Assembly: GCA_963831235.1 (NCBI GenBank)
Contig: CAWHPS010000035.1
Coordinates: forward strand, 1 to 64,000
Length of the DNA: 64,000 bases
Reading direction: 5' to 3'
Source of the DNA: CAWHPS01 sp963831235
GTDB lineage: Bacteria > Fibrobacterota > OXYB2-FULL-49-7 > JAEUSG01
Shown here: piece after piece, positions 26,829 through 35,677 of the stretch
Position numbering within the stretch: the first letter of the stretch is position 1
How the letters are laid out: every line of letters begins with the position of its first letter
The notes under the pieces: generated by a model
Databases searched by the model: none
Seen by the model: the letters and a program-made list of their open reading frames with translations, nothing else
What the model was told of the DNA's origin: nothing
Program-made: the position numbers and the translations under genes

Positions 26829-27374
26829 TTAGAAAATAAAGCCAAGATTCAAACCTGCGCCAAGCTTGGACACTTTTTCAGATACAGGGATCCATTCTTT
26901 ATCCCCTTCCTTTTCTTTGGATTTATCTCGGTATAGCTTATAACCCAGTTCAAGCCCCAATGTTACACGCCCAAAAAAATATTCATAGCCAATGCCCAAT
27001 CCGCAATTGTAAGAATCCTTTATCACGTGAAAGGGGATTTTGCTCTTTGCCTCATCATTATCGTAATAATAGTATCCGCCGGCCATTAAATAAAACCGGT
27101 GTGTAAGCTCCTGTATAATGTCCTTTTGAATTTCCAAACCAAGGGTGTAATCAGTAATAACATGCCGCTCATTTTGAAACTTGCTGTCAAACAGATAATA
27201 TATGCCAGTTGCCTGAATACGCAGTTTGTCTGTTGGTTTGTAGCCATAAAAAGCGCCATAGCCTGAAAGGTTGGACGCCTTTATGCCAAAAGCCTGATGA
27301 TACTTCAAATAATCAGGCTCGGCATATATGGCTGCGGCAATCATAAAGAGCAGGATGTAAATAAACTTATTCAT
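26829..27374 (-). CDS. Outer-membrane beta-barrel protein (tandem paralogue B)
   Basis: A 181-aa exported protein with a signal peptide (1-18) and alternating hydrophobic/aromatic strands ending in LNLGFIF, a typical outer-membrane barrel C-terminus with terminal Phe. Shared elements NLSGYGAFYGYKP and GLEIQKDIIQE correspond to NLTGYGVGYQVNF and GLDLQRNIIKE in the neighbouring gene, so the two are tandem duplicates. It follows the neighbour after 12 bp. About eight strands fit the length. Ligand and role are unknown. Confidence 0.7.
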   Translation of the reverse strand: MNKFIYILLFMIAAAIYAEPDYLKYHQAFGIKASNLSGYGAFYGYKPTDKLRIQATGIYYLFDSKFQNERHVITDYTLGLEIQKDIIQELTHRFYLMAGGYYYYDNDEAKSKIPFHVIKDSYNCGLGIGYEYFFGRVTLGLELGYKLYRDKSKEKEGDKEWIPVSEKVSKLGAGLNLGFIF

Positions 27375-27386
27375 TATTAGTAGTAA

Positions 27387-28022
27387 TTAGAAGTTTAAAT
27401 TTAATCCTATGGATAATCCGAGACCTGTTTCCTTGGTGCTTTCATCGTCAAAGCGATCTTTAAATGTTTTAGCGTCTATTGAATGGACATTTTTCTTTAA
27501 GTCGTAATCAAATTTATAACTGACACCAAGATCAGTTGATACATTTTTAAGCAGGAAATATTCAATCCCCCCTCCGATTCCGCCGGTAATCAGCTGTTGT
27601 TCCAAATCACCGGGGTTATGAGTAAGGACATCCGTTTGCTCTTTTCTGATTTTTTCTCTGATTGCATAGCCACCTGCTATAAGACCAAAAACCCGATACT
27701 TATCCTCTTTAATAATATTTCTTTGCAGATCGAGCCCTATGTTGTAATTTTTATTGGTCTCCATTCTTATGGGTGCCTTTGGATCGCCTTTGATGTATTC
27801 GTAATATTTAAACCAGGCAGTTGTCCTTGCATAGTAATGGGTCAAAAAATTTACCTGGTAGCCCACGCCATAGCCGGTAAGATTTGAATAGCGGATACTG
27901 ATTTCATTGGGCTTTTGCAGTGTTGGCCGGTCCATGGATTCATTTGCGGAAAAGGTTGCACTGGCGAGAAGACCTATAATTGCCAGATTGCGAAGGGAAA
28001 TGGTTTTGATTTGTTGCTTCAT
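27387..28022 (-). CDS. Outer-membrane beta-barrel protein (tandem paralogue A)
   Basis: A 211-aa exported protein with a signal peptide (1-25, ASATFSA) and a beta-barrel pattern ending in IGLNLNF. It is paralogous to the next gene, with a longer loop near 130-150. The start has AAAGGAG seven bases upstream. No specific transporter family is recognised. A small porin-like or OmpW-like barrel is likely. Confidence 0.7.
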   Translation of the reverse strand: MKQQIKTISLRNLAIIGLLASATFSANESMDRPTLQKPNEISIRYSNLTGYGVGYQVNFLTHYYARTTAWFKYYEYIKGDPKAPIRMETNKNYNIGLDLQRNIIKEDKYRVFGLIAGGYAIREKIRKEQTDVLTHNPGDLEQQLITGGIGGGIEYFLLKNVSTDLGVSYKFDYDLKKNVHSIDAKTFKDRFDDESTKETGLGLSIGLNLNF

Positions 28023-28273
28023 TGCAGAACTCCTTTGTTTAGGTTTGATAATGGAGAATGCAATGGACGATCCGTAATTAAAAAAGCAAATCTTTTCTAT
28101 TGATAAGCCATTTTAAATAAAGGAGATATGAAAATGTACGATTGCTATTGGAAAAAATATATAGCGTAACTAAATACGCAATATAAACAAGTTAGATGCG
28201 TAAGGAAATACGCATATTAATGGACCTCTGTTAACGGATATAAGCAGGTCGGGCTAATTAATGGTAGTATTAT
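28023..28273. other. Intergenic region with a tiny ORF after a strong ribosome-binding site
   Basis: This 251-bp gap holds AAAGGAG before an ATG at 28128 on the plus strand, which opens only 13 codons (stop 28167-28169). It is followed by repeated AAATACGCA words (28170-28220). It looks like the start of a gene lost by deletion, next to the propeller-protein remnant. No other gene is supported. Confidence 0.3.
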
Positions 28274-28672
28274 TTACCATGCAATATCCCAATAACGGTA
28301 ATCATCATTAAAAAGTTGTCTGATGTGAGGAGAGTTTATTCCTGATGAAAGATCAATGAGCCATAAATTGTTCTGCCGAACAAAGGCTATTAGATTACCG
28401 TTAGGTAGCCAGGTTGGATAACGATTAAGGCCGGACCAATTCGCCTGGTTGGTAAGATAAGTTGGCGAAGTGGTATCCCCTTTTGCATCAAAAGGTTTTA
28501 TCTGGATATCATAAACGGAATCGTTTCCTGGAGGGTTGCGCTCAAAAGCCACAAACCTGCAATCCGGTGACCATGTTGGGTGACCGTTTCGGTTGGGGTT
28601 GGTTACCTTGTTGGTTTTACTGACAGAATCGAACCCTACTGTTAATACTGCACTGATCTTTACGGGTAAGTT
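28274..28672 (-). pseudogene. Remnant of a PD40/TolB-like beta-propeller protein
   Basis: The frame reads NGHPTWSPDCRFVAFERNPPG, YPTWLPNGNLIAFVRQ and NNLWLIDL, the PD40 repeat pattern of TolB-type propellers. It runs directly on, in the same frame, from the stop of the neighbouring secreted-protein gene, and the only start available is a GTG at 28552 inside a repeat. Length (about two to three repeats) and absence of a signal peptide indicate an N-terminally deleted gene. Confidence 0.6.
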
Positions 28673-29122
28673 TTACTTTTCGCCTTTTTTCTCCGCCTTT
28701 TTCTCCGCCTTCTCAGCTTTCATTTCAGCTTTCTGCTCCATCTTTTCCTGTTTTTTCGCCTGTCCGTTTTCTTTTTTTTCCAAAACTGAGTTCTGTTTTT
28801 CTTCAGCTTTATAATCCTTGCCTGGCTCCAGGTTTAATTTTTTTGCAATCTGCCCCCACCCCATTTTTTGTTCAGTCTTCATTTTAAGGATTTCATCTAC
28901 TGAAAGGCCTGACTTTTGTGACAGTGCAAGTGCTTTTGAAACCTCGCCGTTTCCAACCTTGTATTGGGTCCGAAGGGCTTGCACTGAATCTTCAGGAATG
29001 TTAAAATCTTTTGCCACCTTCGAAACCTTCATCTCCTTTGAAATAGTAGCCGCTGAATCTCCTGTTTCCGCAAAAGAAACTACGAATAATGTTGTGCAAA
29101 GCATGATAAAGATGCGTAACAT
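28673..29122 (-). CDS. Secreted Lys/Glu-rich protein
   Basis: A 149-aa exported protein. A signal peptide (1-19, ending SFAET) is followed by two helical repeats about VAKDFNIPEDSVQALR and IAKKLNLEPGKDY that frame a small helical domain, and then a highly charged tail of Lys, Glu, Ala and Gln (about 105-149), likely a coiled coil. The ATG at 29122 is preceded by AAAAAAGGGGG. It follows the anti-sigma gene on the same strand, and that product has a similar charged tail, so this may be a periplasmic partner of the sigma system. Confidence 0.65.
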   Translation of the reverse strand: MLRIFIMLCTTLFVVSFAETGDSAATISKEMKVSKVAKDFNIPEDSVQALRTQYKVGNGEVSKALALSQKSGLSVDEILKMKTEQKMGWGQIAKKLNLEPGKDYKAEEKQNSVLEKKENGQAKKQEKMEQKAEMKAEKAEKKAEKKGEK

Positions 29123-29187
29123 AAAACCCCCTTTTTTTAAAAGTATTTTTGCTTTCACAAATATATACGAAGCATATAAGAAAAAGG

Positions 29188-29952
29188 TTACGGCTTGTTA
29201 TCGAAAACTTTCTTGCTCCTTTTTTCCCTTTCACGATCCTGCTTTTCCATTCGTTTTTCCATGTTCGCTTGCTTCCTGATGTTTTTTTCCTCTGAACGTT
29301 CGGAGCTTGTTTCAAGCCTTTTACCAGTTACGTCAGGCACAAAAGCCTTGGCAGCTGTGCTGTCAGGCTGTTGCAGAGCAACTGCAGAAACATTACTCCG
29401 TAAAGGGACTGATGCGATTTCTCGGAAAGGAGTAAACCTTGATGGCTGATCGTATAGGGCTTCCAGTAGTTCATTAGCAGAAAGATTTTTTGCAAGTCCG
29501 TTGTTAATTATTGTATCAATGTGAGACTGAGACGCTCCTTTTTGAACTGCAGTAGCAACAGCCTCGGAAACTGCTTTTGTGTCAGCCGGAGAAAAACGCT
29601 TATGAAGTAATTTATAAAGGCTGGAATCTGATAAAGGAGAGTTTGAAGCAGAAGTAATATTATGCTGAACCTGCGAAGAAACAATGGGTGTTGAAACATT
29701 TGTTCTGGAGATAATCGTCCTTGTTTGGGACAAGTGTAAATGAAATGCAATAAATAAAGAACCTGCAAGAACAAAGAGGAAGGATGCAAACACTACTACG
29801 GGCCTTTTTATTAAAAAGCTCCTTGAAGACACTCTTGCATCTAATCGGGCTTTTTCGTAAATCCGGTCTTTAATATATTCGGGTACGTGTTCACGCGGCA
29901 GCAAAGCCAGTGCTTTTTCGAACTCTACCCATTTTTTGTTTAAATTGTCCAT
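29188..29952 (-). CDS. Anti-sigma-factor-like membrane protein
   Basis: A 254-aa protein with a cytoplasmic N-terminal part (1-48), one membrane helix (about 49-70) and a periplasmic domain. The charged C-terminal segment (ERSEEKNIRKQ ... REREKRSKK) is Lys/Arg/Glu-rich. It starts 4 bp after the ECF sigma gene, the standard arrangement of a sigma factor with its membrane anti-sigma factor. No zinc-binding HxxxCxxC motif is present, so it is not a classical ZAS protein and the assignment relies on topology and position. Confidence 0.65.
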   Translation of the reverse strand: MDNLNKKWVEFEKALALLPREHVPEYIKDRIYEKARLDARVSSRSFLIKRPVVVFASFLFVLAGSLFIAFHLHLSQTRTIISRTNVSTPIVSSQVQHNITSASNSPLSDSSLYKLLHKRFSPADTKAVSEAVATAVQKGASQSHIDTIINNGLAKNLSANELLEALYDQPSRFTPFREIASVPLRSNVSAVALQQPDSTAAKAFVPDVTGKRLETSSERSEEKNIRKQANMEKRMEKQDREREKRSKKVFDNKP

Positions 29953-29955
29953 GGT

Positions 29956-30450
29956 TCACATTTCCATCAATATTTTTTGGGCAGCCTTCCTTGCCCTGTA
30001 AAGCCTCACTTTTACCACCACCTGAGGGACCCCTTGAATTTGAGCGAGTTCCTTTATTGTTTTTCCTTCCATATAAAATAGAAGAAGCGAAACCCGATGG
30101 TCGGGGTTCAAGCGATCCAGTACCTCCTCAACTAACAATGCTGTTTCAACCTGTTCGCGTCCCTGCTTTTTATCCGGATGCAGATCAGGATCCAATGGTT
30201 CACCCGAAGGGGTACTTTTTCGCTTACGCAGTATGTCGCGGCAACAGTTGACCGTAATCGCAGTAATCCAATTCTTAAGGCTGCGTGATTCATCGAATTG
30301 ATGATAATTACGGTGTACCTTTAAAAGGGTTTCCTGTACAGCGTCTTCTGCATCCTCCTTGCTTCTTAGAATATATCGCGCCAATGAATAAACCGCATCC
30401 GCGTGTTTATCCACAATTTCCGAAAACATTTTTTCCGTTAGAGGCTCCAC
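29956..30450 (-). CDS. ECF-type RNA polymerase sigma factor
   Basis: A 164-aa sigma-70 family protein. Region 2 (about 10-75) includes the DAEDAVQETLLKVHRN motif, and region 4 (about 105-160) has the helix-turn-helix GKTIKELAQIQGVPQVVVKVRLYRARKA. The linker is short, as usual in ECF factors. With the anti-sigma gene 3 bp downstream and a secreted charged protein after that, it likely controls an envelope response. No promoter motif could be defined with confidence upstream, where only about 40 bp separate it from the beta-barrel gene. Confidence 0.92.
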   Translation of the reverse strand: MEPLTEKMFSEIVDKHADAVYSLARYILRSKEDAEDAVQETLLKVHRNYHQFDESRSLKNWITAITVNCCRDILRKRKSTPSGEPLDPDLHPDKKQGREQVETALLVEEVLDRLNPDHRVSLLLFYMEGKTIKELAQIQGVPQVVVKVRLYRARKAAQKILMEM

Positions 30451-30492
30451 CAGGATGTTCCTATAAATAAATACGTATTTTACGTCAAAAGG

Positions 30493-31443
30493 TTACATTG
30501 AGCCTAATCTTAAGGTAAAACCAAGGCTTATTTTATGGGAGGCTATTGTTTCGTTCTCATTGATAAAAGAAAGGAAATCATACCCACCGCAGATCTCCCA
30601 ATAATTGTTTATTTCTCGTGTATAGGAAAAAGAGAATAAAAGATTCAGCGAACTATTATTAGTTTCCGAGGATGTAAATGCAACTGGTCTATCTTTTACT
30701 TTACCTTTATTATTTACAGTGGAACCGCTGACAGAACCAGTGACCATTGTTTCCGGAACATCGTAACTCCGGTGATTAATATAGACTATTGCCATCAGCA
30801 TGTTTTTATCATCAGGGGTTAGTGTTGCTAAAATAGAACCATCAATTTCATAATAATCGAAACCTGATCCTGATGTCTTATCATACCCTGTGCCAATGGA
30901 AAACCCCGGTGATAATTTCGGTGAGGGGTGAAAACTCATTTTAAGTCGCGCCTTGTTTTTAAGATCAGTTCGCGGATTATTAATGGCATCCGTGTAGGAA
31001 AAGATATAAGCAATCTTAAGAGTATAAGAAGCACGCTCTGTATATTCTGTGGTAAACCTATATTGCATGTCTGATAAAGGCTGGTCTGGGTCAATACTTC
31101 CAGGGAAGGCGCTGTATGCAACACCACCTGAAAACTTAAGCGAGTTATTTTTCCATTTATGAATAAGAGCCGCGTTCCCTTCTGCGCTTTTATCATTATT
31201 TCCTTGCCGGCGCAGTGTAAAGGAAAAAGGCGCTGACGCCTCAAATATCCAGGTTCTGTTAAGGGCTGCTTCATAAGAGGGTTCAACAGAAGGCATAAGA
31301 TAAAAGGCGTTTTTATAGGTTGAATCTTTTTGAAAATAAACATTGGTTTCATAGCCTGTCTCAGAAGAGGCTGACAGGGAAAACTGAGCATACAAATTAT
31401 AATCAATTAATGAGATAAAAATTATTAAAATGATAAATCGCAT
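30493..31443 (-). CDS. Outer-membrane beta-barrel protein
   Basis: A 316-aa exported protein with an N-terminal signal peptide (1-20, LYAQF) and repeated alternating strands throughout (for example ASYTLKIAYIFSYTDA and KLSPGFSIGTGYDK), ending in a strand ISLGFTLRLGSM. The pattern suits a barrel of about 14-16 strands. It sits upstream of the ECF sigma gene on the same strand and may share its transcript. Substrate is unknown. Confidence 0.7.
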   Translation of the reverse strand: MRFIILIIFISLIDYNLYAQFSLSASSETGYETNVYFQKDSTYKNAFYLMPSVEPSYEAALNRTWIFEASAPFSFTLRRQGNNDKSAEGNAALIHKWKNNSLKFSGGVAYSAFPGSIDPDQPLSDMQYRFTTEYTERASYTLKIAYIFSYTDAINNPRTDLKNKARLKMSFHPSPKLSPGFSIGTGYDKTSGSGFDYYEIDGSILATLTPDDKNMLMAIVYINHRSYDVPETMVTGSVSGSTVNNKGKVKDRPVAFTSSETNNSSLNLLFSFSYTREINNYWEICGGYDFLSFINENETIASHKISLGFTLRLGSM

Positions 31444-31530
31444 TTTAAAAATATAAACAAATGTTCTTTGAAGTGCGATTTATTAATTATTTGTGGAAGC
31501 TGACCTGGAAAATCCCGGATATGATTTTTA

Positions 31531-31740
31531 TTAATTGCCCATTTCTTCCTGAGTTGAAAGCATCACAATTACGGAGCCCACCTCAGGTTTCTTGTTTTTA
31601 GCGATCAAATCATACATAACACGAGTTATAATAAGTGTAAGAACCAAGGCAAACAACAAACCGCCCGCCACGACAATGCCCAAGGGTTTACGGCTTTCCG
31701 CCCCAAATCCAACCCAATTGCGATGGGCATTGCGCAGCTT
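31531..31740 (-). pseudogene. C-terminal remnant of an RND efflux transporter
   Basis: After the tolC stop, one frame reads AMPIAIG and a second, one base off, reads GFGAESRKPLGIVVAGGLL followed by a hydrophobic segment and a short tail. This is the last two membrane helices of an AcrB/MdtB-type pump (family motif GAESRRPLG...GGLL). Everything upstream of it is missing and a single-base frameshift lies near 31705. It shows that an RND gene once followed tolC here. Confidence 0.75.
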
Positions 31741-31750
31741 GGCAAAACAA

Positions 31751-33088
31751 TCATCTGTCAACAGCCGTCTTGCCAATCGCCTGATCAAGCACTGCACGGC
31801 TTAATGCATATCGATACTGATTTTGAAAATCCTGTAACCTGGCTTGTGCAAAAGCCGTTTCCGCGTCAAGTAAATCGAAATTGGTTATGACTCCACTCTC
31901 ATATTTGATGCGTGCCATGTTCACAGAGGACTCCGCCTGTTTTACCTGCAAGGCCGAGGTTGTCATCTTGGCATAAGCTGCCCTGACATCCTCTATGGCC
32001 TGACGCACCTCGGTTTTGATCCGAAGCTCTGTTTCCGTTACCGCGGCCGCAGCGGTGTCTGCATTTGCACGGGCTTCAATCTCCCTGAAATGGGTCCGGT
32101 GGCCATCGAAAATAGGAAATTTAATAGCGGCTGAGGCAGTCCAGTTCTGTTGCATTTTGTCCATGTTTGGAAGGTAACCGTTTTTAGCACCATAAGCAAG
32201 ATGGGCGGAAAGAGTCGGTACATCATCCTTTGCTGATATTCTGACAGCAAGATTGGCAGCTTCGGCAATATCCCGAAATGTCTTAGCCTCGGGACGGGTT
32301 CTTAATGCAACTGCGATGAGCGAATCATCCACAAATACAGGAGGTGCTAAATTAAAATTCCCGGAAAGACGGTTAATCTTGTCCAATGGAAGCGCTGTCC
32401 ATTCCGACAAAAGTATATTGTTTTTAGAAAGTTCGCATGCAAGATCAATTTTGCGGGACTGTGCCTCGGAAATACGTACCTCGGTTGTCAAAACTTCATA
32501 TTCAGTGGATGTTCCGCTTTCGACTTTTCGTTTAACCATGTCACGGTGACCATTAAGGGAAGCAATTGCTTCATCCTGAACAGAAACGCTTTTCCTTAAA
32601 AACAGCACTGAATAGCAGGCCTGCAAAGTCCGATATGAAAGGCTCTGCACACTGATTGCAATACCATCGTTTATGGTTTTACGCCCTGCTTTTAATAGTT
32701 TGAGCATGGAGCCCCGTTTTCCGAAATCATATAATAGGGCATCAAGACTTAAGTGCGCATCGTAATTGTTTGCCGGATACAGCTCAAAATTATGGCCCAT
32801 TAGAGGGATGCTTACCGTGGGTCCTATATTGGCATAGGATAAATCCGCATTCAGGCCTGGATAATAGGCGCTTTTACCAATTCCCACCCGTGCTTCGGCT
32901 GCCGAGGAATATCCGGCTGCTTTTATAAGTGTTGGATGGTGATCGATTACAAGTTTGACGGTTTGCTCTATAGTCAGCGAATCGTTTATATTGGCTGAGG
33001 AAATAATTGGCATCCATAAAATAACCTGAATTATAATAATAAGATCGCTAAATAAAAATATTCGTAGTTTGGAAATTGGATTTATCAT
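31751..33088 (-). CDS. TolC-like outer-membrane efflux protein
   Basis: A 445-aa outer-membrane factor. A signal sequence is followed by the two structural repeats of TolC: long helices with heptad-like Ala/Glu/Gln content near 190-230 (REVMVKRKVESGTST-like) and 375-415 (VNMARIKYESGVITNFDLLDAETAFAQA). The family motif YESGVITNFDLLDAE is intact. It should form the trimeric tunnel of a tripartite pump or type I system. Its own RND partner is reduced to a fragment directly downstream and no adaptor gene is present, so it would have to serve another pump. The coding frame itself shows no damage. Confidence 0.88.
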   Translation of the reverse strand: MINPISKLRIFLFSDLIIIIQVILWMPIISSANINDSLTIEQTVKLVIDHHPTLIKAAGYSSAAEARVGIGKSAYYPGLNADLSYANIGPTVSIPLMGHNFELYPANNYDAHLSLDALLYDFGKRGSMLKLLKAGRKTINDGIAISVQSLSYRTLQACYSVLFLRKSVSVQDEAIASLNGHRDMVKRKVESGTSTEYEVLTTEVRISEAQSRKIDLACELSKNNILLSEWTALPLDKINRLSGNFNLAPPVFVDDSLIAVALRTRPEAKTFRDIAEAANLAVRISAKDDVPTLSAHLAYGAKNGYLPNMDKMQQNWTASAAIKFPIFDGHRTHFREIEARANADTAAAAVTETELRIKTEVRQAIEDVRAAYAKMTTSALQVKQAESSVNMARIKYESGVITNFDLLDAETAFAQARLQDFQNQYRYALSRAVLDQAIGKTAVDR

Positions 33089-33101
33089 CTTGCCATTTTA
33101 C

Positions 33102-34372
33102 CTAAAACTTTACAACCCTATAAAAGATTCTTTTCGCCAATTCAGCGGTCATAATATAGGCTAATATAATAACCCCAATCAAAAGAAAGAATGATATTGG
33201 AAGAGGGCAAAACCCGAATAAGTGGGCAAACGGCATGAAGGGAGCTAGCCTTATCAATTGGATTTGTGAATCCTGTTTCGTAAAAAGCATTTATGTAAGC
33301 ATGAAGAAAGACCTTATCACTTGGTTCCCCATCTATATCAACTGTTGATTGAACATGAACAATCCCTTCGGTCAGGGTGCCGGTTTTATCTGAACAAATG
33401 ACATTCATGCTTCCGAAGTTTTCTATTGAAGCAAGACGCTTTACAATGACCTTCTTTTGGGCCATGCGTTTGGCCCCATGGGAAAGATTGATACTGATGA
33501 TTGCAGGCAACAGTTGAGGGGTGAGCCCGACTGCAAGAGCCAGGGTGAAAAGGAATGCGTCAAGCACTGGGCGCGCCATAAAAACGTTAATGGCAAAAAT
33601 CGCAACCACCAGCACAAGCGTAACTTCCATCAGGAAATACCCGAATTGCTTAATGCCTCGCTCGAATTCGGTCTCAAGGGGCTTTAATTTAAGGCGGTCT
33701 GAGACTTTTCCAAATTCAGTCTGCCTGCCTGTGCGCACAATCAATATTTTTGCGCTTCCGCTTACAACATGGGTCCCCATAAAGACCAAATTGATCCTCT
33801 TTCCAAGCGGGGTCTTTTCAGGCAACAGAGCCGCTTCTTTTTCAACCGGAAAGGTTTCTCCGGTCAACATGGCCTCATCAAGGAAAAGGTGCCTTGGATT
33901 CCAGATTTAGCCCGTCACCTGGAACAATATCGCCTGCATTTAAAAGAACAATATCGCCTGGCACAATCTCTTGCACCGGGATTTCCTTTGTAGCCCCGCC
34001 CCGCAATACTGCAGCTTTAATTTGCACAATGGAAAGAAGTTTTTTTATGGCATTTGATGCCCCCCGCTTCTGCCAGAATCCGAGTAAACCACTAATAAGG
34101 ATAATGGAAAGAATGATAAAAGCATCAACCCTGTCTTTTAAAACAAAAGAGAGACAAGTGGCAATAAAAAGGATTAGAATTATCGGACTTTTAAATTGTG
34201 AAATAAGAAGGGAGAAGAAGTCCGAACGTTTGTGGGCTTTTAAAACATTTTGGCTAAAACGTTCAAGTCGCTCTTTTGCCTCATCACCCGACAATCCTTG
34301 TTTTGTTGTTTCAAGCTGTTGCAAAATCTCTGTTGACGGTATGCTCCAGAATGCCGGGTTAAGCTGTTTCAC
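33102..34372 (-). pseudogene. Broken MgtA-type P-type ATPase gene
   Basis: Three pieces of one Mg2+-transport P-type ATPase lie in order. The first (34372-33878) covers the N-terminus and first two membrane helices up to the GDIVPGDG loop, then runs into TGA by a one-base shift near 33895. The second (33870 onward) continues with LTGETFPVEKEA, the phosphorylation motif CSDKTGTLTEG and ETGFTNPIDKA. The third (to 33102) is the extreme C-terminus (LAPFMPFAHLFGFCPLPISFF ... FYRVVKF) in another frame. The stretch from the P-domain to the last helices (about 400-450 residues) is deleted at about 33245. The gene cannot make an active pump. Confidence 0.85.
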
Positions 34373-34779
34373 GGCAAATAATATAGCATTTTCAGAGGTG
34401 AATTCATTAGTCTGAATTTACAATAGGTTATAAATACATTTTTATTAAAGAATAAAATCATCTTATCTGGCGTACAAAATACATAGTCCTTGCGAGTATC
34501 GCAGCTCTCATCGTAGATGAAATCAAAGGAATATTTAAGAAAAGGATATGTATCTTATCTGATAAAGAATTACTATTTCAATTCTATCCGTTCCCCTCTT
34601 AACATAAATAGTAGGAATATCGATTTACGTGTAGAAAGATTTGGTATAATGTTTTACTACTTACTGAATTAACAATAATTAACTCTGCTTAGCATTATCT
34701 TGATATTGAGATAAATATCTTGATTTATAATTTCATGATTTATAATTTTCTAGGTTCTTCAGAATACCAGGAGTGTATA
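34373..34779. other. A+T-rich intergenic region with a short direct repeat
   Basis: About 400 bp without a gene between the mgtA remnant and the barrel-protein gene. A TATAAT word at 34645-34650 could be a -10 box for the downstream plus-strand operon, though no convincing -35 box is seen. GATTTATAATTT occurs twice in tandem with a 15-bp period near 34722-34750, just before the gene. No RNA gene is recognised. Confidence 0.35.
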
Positions 34780-35667
34780 ATGAAAAGAATTTTTGCTTGC
34801 CATTCCTATCCATTTTTCTTGCTTTTAATTTGTTCGTATGTATTTTCAGAGCAAAAACCTCGGGATATAGTATTCCTGCATAATGGCAGTATCATTAAAG
34901 GCAACATAATCGAAAAAATACCCGGCCAAACCCTTAAAATTCAAACCGCTGATGGCAGTTTGTTTGTTTATTCCTTTGCCGATATTGACAGTATCTCATC
35001 TGAAAAACCTTTACAAAAACCAGCTTCACATGAATCGGATGAACTGGAACCTAATCCTGAAAGTGAAACAGTTTTTTCCCATTCAACAAGGCATCATTCA
35101 TTTGAACTTTTAGGCGGTCTTGCCATCCCTGTAGGAGCGTTTGGTGAAACACAGGGTGAAAAGGCTGGAGGTGCAGGTACTGGTTTTGTTTTTGGAGCAG
35201 ATATGTTGTATCCGATAGGACCTGTTACCATTATGCACCCGTCTATTCTATGGACTCATAATTCAGTTAATACCCAATCTATTACAGATGCAATTCCCGG
35301 TATTTCTATTGATGCAACATCATGGTCAACCCTATGTTTTCTGTTTGGGTTGGGCGCCCTTATGCCTAGTTCAAATTCTACGGATTTTATATTATCTGGT
35401 GATGTTGGTTTAATGTTGGCCTACAGCCCTGAGATTACCTTGTCGTCATCGGAGGTATCTATAACCGAGAATTCTTCTTCAGCCACAAGCTTTGCTTATG
35501 GCTTCACTGCAGGGTTATTATTCAATAAAAAAGTATCGCTTACAATGCGGGTTGTTTCAAGTGAACCGAGTTATAATGTCACTGCCAGTAGTGGAGAGAT
35601 TTCGTTTAGTACTACAATAACTCAACCAACAACAATTGTGCTGGTTTTACTGGGTTTAAGTTTTTAA
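34780..35667 (+). CDS. Outer-membrane protein with N-terminal periplasmic segment
   Basis: A 295-aa exported protein. A signal peptide (1-22, SYVFSEQ) is followed by a small beta domain (KPRDIVFLHNGSIIKGNIIEK), which I recall as a motif common before barrels in this phylum. A linker (about 75-105) and a beta-barrel of about eight strands follow, starting FELLGGLAIPVGAFGE and ending VLVLLGLSF. The frame is open from 34720, but the ATG at 34780 has CAGGAG eight bases upstream and starts the signal peptide. It heads an operon with the PorV/PorQ-like gene and the IS-interrupted gene. Confidence 0.7.
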   Translation: MKRIFACHSYPFFLLLICSYVFSEQKPRDIVFLHNGSIIKGNIIEKIPGQTLKIQTADGSLFVYSFADIDSISSEKPLQKPASHESDELEPNPESETVFSHSTRHHSFELLGGLAIPVGAFGETQGEKAGGAGTGFVFGADMLYPIGPVTIMHPSILWTHNSVNTQSITDAIPGISIDATSWSTLCFLFGLGALMPSSNSTDFILSGDVGLMLAYSPEITLSSSEVSITENSSSATSFAYGFTAGLLFNKKVSLTMRVVSSEPSYNVTASSGEISFSTTITQPTTIVLVLLGLSF

Positions 35668-35677
35668 TCATTATATA

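Noticed and set aside
28610..28650. A GGGTTCGATTC word on the minus strand resembling a tRNA T-loop.
   Set aside because: The flanking five bases do not pair as a T-stem and no acceptor, D or anticodon arm can be built. The word is part of the propeller-remnant reading frame.
31531..31797. An 88-aa small membrane protein gene after tolC.
   Set aside because: Its start overlaps the tolC end in another frame, and the membrane part is plainly the C-terminus of an RND pump.
33142..34372. Two separate P-type ATPase genes.
   Set aside because: The pieces are consecutive parts of one MgtA-type protein, joined by a one-base shift and followed by an internal deletion.
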